A stretch of 64,000 nt of DNA from Calothrix sp. PCC 7103 (GTDB lineage: Bacteria > Cyanobacteriota > Cyanobacteriia > Cyanobacteriales > Nostocaceae). The position numbers and the translations under genes are program-made. The DNA is taken from positions 6,720,217 through 6,784,216 of the forward strand of contig NZ_KB217478.1 in assembly GCF_000331305.1 (NCBI RefSeq), in the 5' to 3' direction. Below the pieces are notes generated by a model. That model searched no databases. It worked only from the letters and a program-made list of their open reading frames with translations, and had not been told where the DNA came from. Shown piece after piece: positions 33,823 to 42,829 of the stretch (positions are counted from its first letter, which is position 1; the number at the start of each line of letters is the position of its first letter).

Positions 33823-36150
33823 ATGCAAGCTCAACCGCATTGGAATTTAATCACAACCGAACAACCACCGCAGTGGTTCACCGAAGCAGTCAAACGCTAC
33901 ACGCCAAACTCTAGCGGTAAATTTGCCGCAAGCTTATTATGGCAGCGAGGAATTAATCAAGTCGAACAACTAGAATCATTTATTAACCCAAAAATATATG
34001 AATCAGCAAGTCCATTTGAATTTGGACAAGAAATGCAACTAGCAGTAGCACGGTTACAAGCAGCGCGTGCCAACCGTGAAAAAGTGGCAATTTGGGGGGA
34101 TTTCGATGCCGATGGTATCACATCAACAGCAGTATTATGGGATGGGTTAGGACAATTTTTTACCCAGGACACAAAATTAATTTATTACATTCCTAATCGC
34201 ATCACTGAATCGCATGGACTTAATATAAAAGGCATTGAAACGTTAATTAAACAAGGATGTAAGCTGATAGTTACTTGTGACACAGGTAGCACTAACATCC
34301 AAGAAATTGCTTACGCAAACAATTATGGTGTAGATGTCATAGTTACAGACCATCATACTTTACCAGCCGAACGCCCGAACGTCACAGCAATAATTAACCC
34401 ACGTTATTTACCGTCATTACATCCGTTATATAATTTATCTGGAGTCGCAGTCGCTTATAAATTAGTCGAGGCACTTTATACAGCTTTGCCTTCAGTAGCA
34501 AAGCAACCACTCGAAGATTTACTAGATTTAGTCGCAGTTGGACTTATTGCTGACTTAGTACAACTTAGCGGAGACTGTCGTTATTTAGCGCAGCGAGGAA
34601 TTCAGCGTTTACAAACCGATTTTCAACAACCACCCGCACTACGTCGGCGCCCAGGAGTAGGTAGACTATTAGAGCTTTGTCAAAAAAGTGGCGATAGACC
34701 AACTGATATATCCTTTGGTTTGGGACCACGCATCAACGCTGTTAGTCGTATTCAAGGTGACGCGAGATTTTGCGTGGAATTACTGACAAGTCGCGACCAA
34801 ATGCGCGTCAGTCAACTTGCAGAAGAAACCGAACTAGCAAACGCGCGTCGTAAATCTCTGCAAAAAGATATCACACAACAAGTCAATCAAAAGCTTTCCC
34901 AAACAGATTTATCGACAACAAACGTTATAGTTCTCTCAGACCCGCAGTGGTCTGTAGGAGTATTAGGACTAGTTGCGGGGCAAGTAGCACAAGAAACAGG
35001 GCGCCCAACTATTTTACTAAGTACAGAACATTCTCCTAGCAATCTTGCTCGTGGTTCTGCACGTTCGATCAATTCTGTTGACTTATATCAACTCGTTAAA
35101 GACCAAGCACACCTATTACATAAATTCGGTGGACATCCATTTGCGGCCGGGTTAAGTTTACCTGTAGAAAATATTCCCTTATTTAGCGAAGCCATAAATC
35201 AACAACTACGACTTTCCATAGGTACTGCAATATTGGCGCCAACAATACAAACTGATATAAAAGTTCAGGTAGCAGACTTAAGCAAAGAATTATTTTTAGA
35301 GTTTAAACTACTAGAACCTTGTGGAATGGGCAACCCAGTACCCAAACTGTTGATTCAAAACTGCTGGTTTAAAAATGCTTGGCATCGTAACCAACAAGAC
35401 ACGCAAGGTAAAAAAATACAATATATTAAAACCGAGTTTGATATTTTTGATAACTCCACAGTCAACCCATTCCCAGGTATATGGTGGGGACACTATAAAG
35501 AAGAACTACCTGAAGGTAAATGCGATTGTATCGCCGAACTCGACTACAACAGCTTTAAAAAACGCTACGAAATTCGTCTCATCGCAGTACGCCCTAGTAC
35601 TAATTCACTACCCAACGCTCAAAAAATCTCTAATCCTATATTAGACTGGCGCCATTTACCAGGTTGTAGAGACGTGATTAATCACGCCTCTACGGTTAAA
35701 TTAGAAGAATGTCCATCTTCTTGGGATGAAATCCGCGCGTGGATTAAAAAGTCCTATCATCTTAATCAACCTTTAGCACTAGCTTGGTCAAAACCTCAAA
35801 ATCAACCATCACAAGAAGTTTGGTATAAACTTGCAGGACTTGCTAAATACCTCGCGCGTACCCAAGAACCAGTAACCCGTATTCAACTACGAGAAAAACT
35901 AGGTATTGGCGACCAACCTTTACATTTAGGATTAAAAGCTTTGCGAAATTTAGGAATCAAAAGTACTTTCAATGACCGTAATTTAATATTTGTTGAGAGT
36001 TCTAAGCATCAATCAAATTTAGCATCAGCACAGTCTGCACTCGAACAATTTTTAGCAGCAGTTCAAGAAGAACAATTTCAACGAGCGTATTTTGCTGATG
36101 TTCCACTTTCTGCGGTAAATGCAATGGCAGGAAGAATTTTTGATTCGTGA
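33823..36150 (+). CDS. recJ: Single-stranded-DNA-specific exonuclease RecJ
   Basis: The 775-residue DHH-family nuclease has IWGDFDADGITSTA (about 92-105), CDTGS (about 150), VTDHHTLPAE (about 174-183) and the DHHA1 segment KFGGHPFAAGLSL (about 428). It degrades single-stranded DNA 5' to 3' in recombination repair. The C-terminal extension (about 600-775) is the cyanobacterial type. Residues 615-624 (CRDVINHAST) are encoded by an in-frame copy of the family B palindrome, which looks like an insertion into the linker between domains. Confidence 0.92.
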   Translation: MQAQPHWNLITTEQPPQWFTEAVKRYTPNSSGKFAASLLWQRGINQVEQLESFINPKIYESASPFEFGQEMQLAVARLQAARANREKVAIWGDFDADGITSTAVLWDGLGQFFTQDTKLIYYIPNRITESHGLNIKGIETLIKQGCKLIVTCDTGSTNIQEIAYANNYGVDVIVTDHHTLPAERPNVTAIINPRYLPSLHPLYNLSGVAVAYKLVEALYTALPSVAKQPLEDLLDLVAVGLIADLVQLSGDCRYLAQRGIQRLQTDFQQPPALRRRPGVGRLLELCQKSGDRPTDISFGLGPRINAVSRIQGDARFCVELLTSRDQMRVSQLAEETELANARRKSLQKDITQQVNQKLSQTDLSTTNVIVLSDPQWSVGVLGLVAGQVAQETGRPTILLSTEHSPSNLARGSARSINSVDLYQLVKDQAHLLHKFGGHPFAAGLSLPVENIPLFSEAINQQLRLSIGTAILAPTIQTDIKVQVADLSKELFLEFKLLEPCGMGNPVPKLLIQNCWFKNAWHRNQQDTQGKKIQYIKTEFDIFDNSTVNPFPGIWWGHYKEELPEGKCDCIAELDYNSFKKRYEIRLIAVRPSTNSLPNAQKISNPILDWRHLPGCRDVINHASTVKLEECPSSWDEIRAWIKKSYHLNQPLALAWSKPQNQPSQEVWYKLAGLAKYLARTQEPVTRIQLREKLGIGDQPLHLGLKALRNLGIKSTFNDRNLIFVESSKHQSNLASAQSALEQFLAAVQEEQFQRAYFADVPLSAVNAMAGRIFDS
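35666..35693. repeat. Family B palindrome inside recJ
   Basis: GTAGAGACGTGATTAATCAC and GCCTCTAC, nearly the perfect consensus, lies in the coding sequence of recJ and is read through in frame. Confidence 0.8.
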
Positions 36151-36392
36151 TTTCAAGAGTTGTTGATGAGGTAGTTGCTTTACCAAAGGGAAATCCAGAG
36201 CGTTCCAAAATTTTGTATCTACTCTATAATTGGAAAATTAACATGGAAGTAAGCACAGAAATTGATATTGAAGATAAGGAAGAATTACTCATGAACTTAT
36301 CACAACCATACTTGGAGTGAGAGCCAGAGACTGTAGAGCGCGGTAAGGAGATTGCTAAAGACCTTTACCCTTATTTTGTTATTAAAACATGA
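36150..36392 (+). pseudogene. Remnant of an Rpn/flagellar-assembly-H-like gene (C-terminal part)
   Basis: One frame reads SRVVDEVVALPKGNPERSKI, LYLLYNWKINMEVSTEIDIE and EELLMNLSQPYLE, then TGA at 36318, then EPETVERGKEIAK. That resembles the C-terminal part of cyanobacterial Rpn-type proteins. The N-terminal nuclease domain is missing. It abuts recJ. The match is from memory. Confidence 0.4.
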
Positions 36393-36469
36393 CTTTAGTC
36401 ATGGTAACAAAATGACTTTTGCCACAATTTTTCAATAACACTAGTTGTGTATAGTGAGTGGTGTAAACT

Positions 36470-37192
36470 TTACTTTTGTTCTTCAACACTCTCAATACTC
36501 ACTTGTCTTTCGCATTTATAGCCAGTTTGGCGCCAAGCGTCTAAATTTACATCTTTAAGATTTATTACATTTTCACATTGTGGATGTTGGAAATGGCTCC
36601 ATAGTGCCCAAGCAAAGCTGCGAATAATATCCAACGCAGTTTTGAAGGATGATTCTTGGTTTCCAGGAACACCTTGTTCTTGCACAACGTCAAACTCTAC
36701 CCAGATGCCATGCGCTCCAAAAATAATTTGTGCCATCCATTTGGCCCGGGGTAAATGACTGTGCGAGGTAATCAACTTGATTTTACGAGCCTTCCAACTC
36801 TCCAAAATAGGTAAACTGTAAAAAAAATTATCAAAAGTTGAATTTGCACACTTTTCTAGCCAAATATTACCCAAAATGGCTCGTTTACGCTTAAAAACCG
36901 ACAAAATACAAGGATCTTGCGAACCTTGCGAGATCAGAACTGGGATTTTGGCGTTTTTAGATGCAAAATCTGCAGCGTATACTTCACGTGCAATGCTTCC
37001 ACCTAACACAAAAGTGGCACTAACTGGCTTGGAAGATGAATTAATTAAGGTTATAGTGTTAAAAACCAGCCAAATACCAAGGAGAAAGCATAAACCCAAG
37101 TTGAGTTTTGGTAAAAATTGCCACCTCAACAAGCGAGGTCTACGCTTTGCGCGGGTGAATAGTGTGTAACTTTTTGTTTTATTGTTTATCAT
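36470..37192 (-). CDS. YdcF/DUF218-family membrane-anchored protein
   Basis: The 240-residue protein has one N-terminal membrane segment (about 27-45), then a DUF218 core: FVLGGSIAREVYAADFA, IPVLISQGSQDP, STFDNFFYSLPILESWK and KIKLITSHSHLPRAKWMAQI. Members (SanA, ElyC, YdcF) act in envelope homeostasis; their chemistry is unresolved. The ATG at 37192 is preferred over a GTG at 37228, but neither has a clear ribosome site. It is a single gene between recJ and the Ctp protease. Confidence 0.78.
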   Translation of the reverse strand: MINNKTKSYTLFTRAKRRPRLLRWQFLPKLNLGLCFLLGIWLVFNTITLINSSSKPVSATFVLGGSIAREVYAADFASKNAKIPVLISQGSQDPCILSVFKRKRAILGNIWLEKCANSTFDNFFYSLPILESWKARKIKLITSHSHLPRAKWMAQIIFGAHGIWVEFDVVQEQGVPGNQESSFKTALDIIRSFAWALWSHFQHPQCENVINLKDVNLDAWRQTGYKCERQVSIESVEEQK

Positions 37193-37498
37193 AGAATTTA
37201 ATGGAGTAATGTTTATAAAAATCCTCACATTTCAAAGATTCAAATGCTATCTTAGTAAACACATGACTGGGTGCTTTGTACGTGTTAAGACGTGTCATTT
37301 GATTCTAAGTTACCTAGGGAGTAAATCGGCTCTATTAAAAATAAAGATGTAGCAACAGTTACATATGTATTTCCGGATAAATTTCAGGATAAATTTCCTT
37401 TCTTTGAAGAAGCTTAAACAGTATAAAGACTTTAATCGCTTCTTTGAAAATCTAATTGTTAAACTGTCAACAACACATAATTATTCCAGCTAATATAC
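37193..37498. promoter_or_regulatory. Divergent promoter region
   Basis: 306 bp between the divergent YdcF-like and Ctp protease genes. No ORF of note. Contains presumably both promoters; no specific operator was recognised. Confidence 0.4.
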
Positions 37499-38845
37499 AT
37501 GAACCAATCTGCGAAACGTTACTCGCCGCTGCAAGTCGCTTTGATTGGTGGAGCTATTGCCTCCACAGCTATGCTTTCTGTGTTTGGTCCTGCATGGTGT
37601 CGGTCGGTCAAGGCTGCGCTACAAGATAGTCCAAAAGCAATTGTTGACCAAGTATGGCAGCTAGTAAACCGTGAATATGTAGATGGCAAATTTAATCAAC
37701 AAAATTGGGTGGCTATTCGCCAAGAATTGTTGAGCAAGAACTACTCTTCGCGTGATGAAGCATATGTTGCCATTCGCGGTGCTTTACAAAAGTTGGGTGA
37801 CCCATACACTCGATTTATGGATCCAAAGCAATATGAAGCCCTAACTAGTCAGACTTCGGGTGAAGTATCTGGGATTGGTATCCGGATGGAGGTCAATACT
37901 AAAACTAAGCGCTTGACGGTAGTTGAAGCAATAGATAACTCACCAGCTTTAAGGGCAGGTGTTAAACCTGGTGACCAAATTGTCGCAATTGACGGCAAAC
38001 TGACGCAAAACATGAAGGTTGACGATGCCTCGAAGTTGATTCGTGGTAAAGCTGGAACACCAGTCACCTTAAGATTATTACGTGACGGCAAAAACGATTT
38101 TAATTTAAATTTAACGCGAGCTACTATTGAAGTTCCAACTGTTCGCTACGCTTTACGTAATGAAGGTACTAAGCGTGTTGGTTATATTCGTTTACGTGAA
38201 TTTAGTGCCCATGCTGGTGACCAAATGCGAAAAGCTATTCGTGACCTTAACACAAAAGGCGCCGATAGTTACGTATTAGATTTACGTGGCAACCCAGGTG
38301 GTTTGTTACAAGCGAGTATTGAAATCGCGCGCATGTGGATGGACAATGGTTCAATTGTTCGCACCGTAGACCGTGAAGGTGTAAGTGACGAAACCTTTAA
38401 AGCCAACCGTACAGCATTGACCAATTTACCTCTTGCTATATTAATCGATGGTAATTCTGCCAGTGCTAGTGAAATTCTTACAGGCGCCCTTAAAGATAAT
38501 AAGCGTGCGGTTGTAATTGGTTCTCAAAGTTTCGGTAAAGCTCTTGTACAATCTGTACACGAACTAGCAGATGGTTCGGGTGTCGCAATTACAATTGCCC
38601 ACTATTACACACCACAAGGAACCGATATTAACCACAAAGGTATTACCCCAGATGTCAAAATTGACCTGAGTGAGTCACAGCAGCGCTACCTAGCATCAAA
38701 TCCAGATTTATTAGGTACACAAAATGACCCTCAGTACGCTCGCGCTTTATCAGTACTAACCAGCAATAACTTTGCAAAACCGTCTCCACCAAATCAAACC
38801 TCACAAAAACCCGTTAACGGACGTGCAGTTGATTTAAAACTGTAA
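37499..38845 (+). CDS. Carboxyl-terminal processing protease (S41)
   Basis: The 448-residue exported protease has an N-terminal hydrophobic signal (about 13-35), a PDZ domain (about 105-190: GVKPGDQIVAIDGK) and an S41 catalytic domain with Ser in IDGNSASASEIL (about 320) and Lys in SQSFGKALVQ (about 346). In cyanobacteria this family includes CtpA, which processes the D1 protein, and its paralogues CtpB and CtpC. The sequence alone does not tell which one this is. It acts in the lumen or periplasm. Confidence 0.9.
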   Translation: MNQSAKRYSPLQVALIGGAIASTAMLSVFGPAWCRSVKAALQDSPKAIVDQVWQLVNREYVDGKFNQQNWVAIRQELLSKNYSSRDEAYVAIRGALQKLGDPYTRFMDPKQYEALTSQTSGEVSGIGIRMEVNTKTKRLTVVEAIDNSPALRAGVKPGDQIVAIDGKLTQNMKVDDASKLIRGKAGTPVTLRLLRDGKNDFNLNLTRATIEVPTVRYALRNEGTKRVGYIRLREFSAHAGDQMRKAIRDLNTKGADSYVLDLRGNPGGLLQASIEIARMWMDNGSIVRTVDREGVSDETFKANRTALTNLPLAILIDGNSASASEILTGALKDNKRAVVIGSQSFGKALVQSVHELADGSGVAITIAHYYTPQGTDINHKGITPDVKIDLSESQQRYLASNPDLLGTQNDPQYARALSVLTSNNFAKPSPPNQTSQKPVNGRAVDLKL

Positions 38846-38978
38846 AAAAGTAGTGAGTGCGTGCGCTCGTGCGTAGAAGAATACTCAGCACTATTAATAG
38901 TGATTCAGGATTTTGGATTGGGAATACTATAAAACGTAGTAGTAAGTAGTAAATCCCATTATTCAAAATCCTTATTTT

Positions 38979-39953
38979 ATGACTACAAAATCAAGCGATA
39001 CATCAAATAGCAAACACGTAAACTATTTACCCAAAGTTTCTGTAGTTGTTCCAGTGTATAATGGTGAAGAAGATTTACGCGAGCTAATACCTTGCTTACT
39101 GGCACAAACTTATCCATCAGAACTCGTAGAATATTTACTTGTAGACAATAACAGCAGCGACAATACCCTAAAATGTCTACAAACAGCGGCAGAACACTGT
39201 CCTATTACAATACGTCCATTAAACGAAAATAAAATACAAAGTTCTTACGCAGCTAGAAATACAGGAATTCGTGCGGCAACTGGAGAAATAGTTGCTTTTA
39301 CAGATGCTGACTGTCGTCCACAACCGCAATGGTTAGAGTTATTAGTACAACCCTTCGTTAATCTTGATGTTGCCATAGTAGCGGGTGAAGTTGCTGCACT
39401 TCCTGGGAAGACATTATTGGAAAGATTCGCCGACCGTGAAGAGACATTATCACAGAAACATACTTTAGCACATAAGTTTCGTCCTTACGGTCAAACGGCT
39501 AATTTAGCGATTCGACGTATTGCGTTGCAAAAAGTAGGTTTATTCCGTCCTTATTTGACGACAGGGGGTGACGCCGATATTTGCTGGCGAATTCAACAAG
39601 AGTATATTGGTAAATTAGAATTTGCGGCTCTTGCTATCGTTCAACACCGTCACCGTACTACTTTGAAAGAACTTGCTTCCCAATGGCGCCGTTATGGACG
39701 TTCTAATCGCTACCTACACGAATTGTACGGTATCGATTTAATGCGGGCAATAACGCTCTCTGAATGTGGCTACCGTTTGGTTCGTTGGATTTTTAAAGAG
39801 GTGCCTAAATTTAGTTTAAAAGCTGCTTTGGGTAAAGGAAGTGTGATTGATATATTAAGTACTCCAATTGGATTATTTACTGCTAGAGCGCGCTATTACG
39901 GTCAAATGTCAGCGACTATGCCAGAAAATGCCTCTGATATTGATTGGTTGTAA
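38979..39953 (+). CDS. Glycosyltransferase family 2
   Basis: The 324-residue GT-A enzyme includes PKVSVVVPVYNGEEDLREL (about 18-36), VDNNSSDNTLK, and the metal site IVAFTDADCRPQPQWL (about 105-120). The acceptor-site segment TGGDADICWRIQQ (about 200) and RRYGRSNRYLHELYG follow. It is cytosolic with possible membrane contact. No polysaccharide genes are adjacent, so the product is unknown. Confidence 0.88.
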   Translation: MTTKSSDTSNSKHVNYLPKVSVVVPVYNGEEDLRELIPCLLAQTYPSELVEYLLVDNNSSDNTLKCLQTAAEHCPITIRPLNENKIQSSYAARNTGIRAATGEIVAFTDADCRPQPQWLELLVQPFVNLDVAIVAGEVAALPGKTLLERFADREETLSQKHTLAHKFRPYGQTANLAIRRIALQKVGLFRPYLTTGGDADICWRIQQEYIGKLEFAALAIVQHRHRTTLKELASQWRRYGRSNRYLHELYGIDLMRAITLSECGYRLVRWIFKEVPKFSLKAALGKGSVIDILSTPIGLFTARARYYGQMSATMPENASDIDWL

Positions 39954-40033
39954 AGAAACCAGAAACCGGGTTTCTGCACTGGCGCCATAAAATCGCGTTA
40001 AATTGAAGAAAAGTATGGGACAAGGATGAGTCA

Positions 40034-40729
40034 ATGTCAGCACAATTGTTACTGGTAGATGATGAACCGGGATTGCGCGAAGCCGTAAAAGATTACTTAG
40101 AAGATAGTGGTTTCAGCGTTCAAGTTGCCAGTAATGCCCGTGAAGGGTGGGATTTGATGCAACAAAATACACCAGATTTGCTAATCTCGGATATTATGAT
40201 GCCACAAGTAGATGGCTATCAATTTCTGAAGCAAGTACGTGAAGACGCCCGTTTTAAATCATTACCTGTAGTATTTTTAACAGCTAAAGGGATGACTGGC
40301 GACCGTATTCAAGGATATCAGGCAGGAGTAGATGCTTATTTACCCAAGCCGTTTGACCCAGATGAATTGGTTGCTATTGTCGAAAATTTATTGATACGAC
40401 GTACTCCTAGTACGCAACAATCGGGTGATGATGGTGAAACGCCAGATATTGCCGAACTGGCAAAACAAATTGCTCAAATAAAAGCACTGTTAACGCAGAA
40501 AAATGCAATAGCGCAATCACCAGCACCATTTACCATCGATTTGACACCTAGAGAGCAAAGCGTTTTAAATCTAGTTGCCGAAGGATTGATGAATAAAGAA
40601 ATAGCTCGTCGTTTAGAAACAAGCGTTCGCAACGTCGAAAAATACGTTAGTCGTCTATTTAGTAAAACTGGTACAAATAGCCGTACTGAATTAGTACGTT
40701 TTGCACTCGAACACGGATTAGCAAAGTAG
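40034..40729 (+). CDS. NarL/LuxR-type response regulator (Ycf29/Rre-like)
   Basis: The 231-residue protein's receiver domain (about 3-120) has LLLVDDEPGLREAVKDYLED, the phospho-Asp in ISDIMMPQVDG (about 54), the Lys in AYLPKPFDPDELV (about 105), and an HTH at 165-231 (LTPREQSVLNLVAEGLMNKE). It resembles the conserved cyanobacterial and red-algal-plastid Ycf29/Rre-type regulators, which respond to light or stress signals. That orthology is from memory and not proven. It is monocistronic. Confidence 0.85.
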   Translation: MSAQLLLVDDEPGLREAVKDYLEDSGFSVQVASNAREGWDLMQQNTPDLLISDIMMPQVDGYQFLKQVREDARFKSLPVVFLTAKGMTGDRIQGYQAGVDAYLPKPFDPDELVAIVENLLIRRTPSTQQSGDDGETPDIAELAKQIAQIKALLTQKNAIAQSPAPFTIDLTPREQSVLNLVAEGLMNKEIARRLETSVRNVEKYVSRLFSKTGTNSRTELVRFALEHGLAK

Positions 40730-40737
40730 GAGTTACG

Positions 40738-41264
40738 GGGGATGTCTAAAAGTCCCCTGTCTCCTAATTTATGAAAATGTATTGCGGAGCGAAAAATTAC
40801 CCTGGAATAATTTGGTTGTCAATCTGACCCTGCCCATAAGCAAGGAATGATTGGTTTAGTAGGCACCCAAGTATTTTGTGTAGTGCAATGGGTGAGGGCT
40901 ACCGTAAACGTGATGACGAACTCCCGTTCCCAGCTTGTGAGGCAATCTACCATTAAGGCTGTTACTTAATCAAAGTGAAGCGTATCGGCCACTTGTTTTT
41001 CGTTAAAGAACACCTAAAAATAAAATCCATTTAATTAAAGGTAGTTCCTGCTGACCAATCGACGTGCCAAATAGAATTATAGGACTGCCTTTGAAAGCCT
41101 ATACAGAATCGGGATAGAAGTTGTAGGGTGTTCGTTACATAAGCCGACTCGCGCAATGAAGTGTGTACAAACTGTGAACATAGAGGGAAGGCTGGCAAAC
41201 TTAAAAAAAATTTACCTTTTTATCTATTTCTATGAACTGTGTACTTAGATTAATTATTTGATTA
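40738..41264. other. Unassigned region, about 530 bp, possibly transcribed
   Basis: No ORF of significance. Its composition is more balanced than the neighbouring AT-rich spacers, with many GC-rich blocks (e.g. GTGAGGGCTACCG near 40892, GGCAATCTACCATTAAGGC near 40941). I compared it by eye with rnpB, tmRNA, SRP and 6S RNA and found no match. An unknown structured RNA or eroded element is possible. Confidence 0.35.
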
Positions 41265-41546
41265 TTATTGATTAGTTTCAGTAGAATTGCGTAAACGCAT
41301 TAATTGACGACGCATTTGTGGAGAAGCCTTAAACTCGCTGACCTCATGAGCTTTGACGGCTGTTTGCAAAGTTTGAATGAAATCATCTGAGCCATCTACT
41401 AATGCTTCTAAAAGCACTTGTAATAGTTGATCGCGGTCGGAAAATAAACTTTTTTCCTCAACCAAACGAAACTTGAGATGGATTTCACATTCGTATACGC
41501 CAACTTCTACGCTATTAATTGGACGTGGTAACGGTTTCGAGTTCAT
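41265..41546 (-). CDS. Small conserved cyanobacterial protein, possibly heterocyst-related (Npun_R1517-like)
   Basis: The 93-residue protein reads VEVGVYECEIHLKFRLVEEK, then DRDQLLQVLLEALVDGSDDF, then SPQMRRQLMRLRNSTE. It has no membrane segment and looks compact and conserved. I recall a family of this size in Nostocales labelled as a heterocyst differentiation regulator; that name is tentative. The gene has long non-coding flanks on both sides (530 and 840 bp), typical of a regulated single gene. Confidence 0.6.
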   Translation of the reverse strand: MNSKPLPRPINSVEVGVYECEIHLKFRLVEEKSLFSDRDQLLQVLLEALVDGSDDFIQTLQTAVKAHEVSEFKASPQMRRQLMRLRNSTETNQ

Positions 41547-42387
41547 AATTTTCAGGATTCCTTCGGTTGTTGAGTCAATCGTTACTGGGGAGCAGCAGTT
41601 TAAATCGCTGCTATTAGCTATATCTTTTTTAAATCTCTCTAGTTTGAATTAAGAATTCTTGTTAGTCAATGCAATTTGTATCCCATGTTGCTCCTTTGTT
41701 TACTTTTTTTGTACCTATACTCTTTTTTGTGTCTCAATTTACCCAGCTACCCCCACCAGCTGCGATTTGGGTAAACCATAACTATTATTCAATTTTTATG
41801 ATTCTATACAATGAAGTTTTTGTAAGAACTTGCTGGTGCTTTTTAAAGGTTTTTACATCAACTTGATATTAACGTCAACAACAGTTTTTGTTTTTACCTT
41901 TAATATGGTGTTTATACGTAAGTAATAACGCTGAAATTTTGTTGATGATGTCGCACTAGAGCCAACTGCATCATTACTACGTAAAAATACTAAATGTATG
42001 ATTTGTTCATTTGAACGAAAATTGATAAGAATTGGGTAAAGAAACTAAGTGTTTTTTGACAATAAATAACTGCATCGGTATAAACGAGACTTTCTGTAGT
42101 CAGAAACCGGTTTTCTTTACCCACATCTTGTAATAAAAACAACGATTGTACATAAAAACCCGGTTTCTTAGGTTTCTAGTAGTAAATACTATTGCCGAAT
42201 GACCGCAACTAAAATACTCTAGTTCCCAAAGAAATAAAGAAATCAACACAAATCTATTCTGTAGCCTCAAATACGAATGCTTTACATCAACAAATATAGA
42301 GGCAAAGAGGAGGGGTGAGAGAGTCTACAATTATTTAGAGTGAAATTAACCCTTACCTGAAAACATCCTCCTATGGAAGACAACGCA
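41547..42387. other. Non-coding region, about 840 bp
   Basis: Promoter side of the minus-strand small gene and of ndhM. Contains AGAAACCGGTTTTCTTTACC at about 42099 and a related ACCCGGTTTCTTAGGTTTCT near 42157, short palindromic repeats also present at 39956-39975. No gene was seen and no GGCGCC is present. Confidence 0.45.
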
Positions 42388-42726
42388 ATGCTGCTTAAGT
42401 CAACAACCAGACACATCCGTATTTTTGCGGCAGAATTAGACGCATCTGGGGAATTGGTACCCAGCAGTCAAGTTTTAACACTGGATGTTGACCCCGATAA
42501 CGAATTTAATTGGAGCGAGGATGCCCTACAACAGGTTTATCGCAAATTCGACGAATATGTCGAAGCTTCCGCAGGTAGTGACCTCACCGACTATAACCTC
42601 CGTCGTATCGGCTCAGATTTAGAACATTTGATTCGCTCACTTCTACAAAAGGGTGAAATTAGCTACAACCTTAATGCCCGTGTTGCTAACTACAGTATGG
42701 GTCTTCCCCGCGTTGAGGCACAATAA
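42388..42726 (+). CDS. ndhM: NAD(P)H-quinone oxidoreductase subunit M
   Basis: The 112-residue protein starts [13 protein letters not shown] and has [40 protein letters not shown] and [15 protein letters not shown], all characteristic of NdhM, an oxygenic-photosynthesis-specific subunit of the thylakoid NDH-1 complex in cyclic electron flow and respiration. An in-frame ATG 15 bp upstream exists; I choose 42388 because GGAAGA lies about ten bases before it. It is followed by a family B repeat. Confidence 0.93.
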   Translation: MLLKSTTRHIRIFAAELDASGELVPSSQVLTLDVDPDNEFNWSEDALQQVYRKFDEYVEASAGSDLTDYNLRRIGSDLEHLIRSLLQKGEISYNLNARVANYSMGLPRVEAQ

Positions 42727-42730
42727 TTTT

Positions 42731-42806
42731 GTAGAGACGTGTAATCCGAAGGATTTCCCGTAAAGCGGAGTTTTTCCCGCAGGGTAGGGATTAATCACGT
42801 CTCTAC
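42731..42806. repeat. Family B palindrome interrupted by an inner repeat
   Basis: The ends GTAGAGACGTG and GATTAATCACGTCTCTAC match the consensus halves, separated by about 45 bp (TCCGAAGGATTTCCCG, CGCAGGGTAGGG). A similar interruption occurs at 59258-59355. Confidence 0.65.
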
Positions 42807-42829
42807 GAGATTCATTAAAACTTTTAACT

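Noticed and set aside
40738..41264. rnpB, tmRNA, SRP RNA or 6S RNA
   Set aside because: None of the conserved blocks I remember from cyanobacterial examples of these RNAs is present.
41669..41866. 65-residue hydrophobic open frame
   Set aside because: It has no ribosome site, unusual codon use and no recognisable domain, in an AT-rich promoter region.
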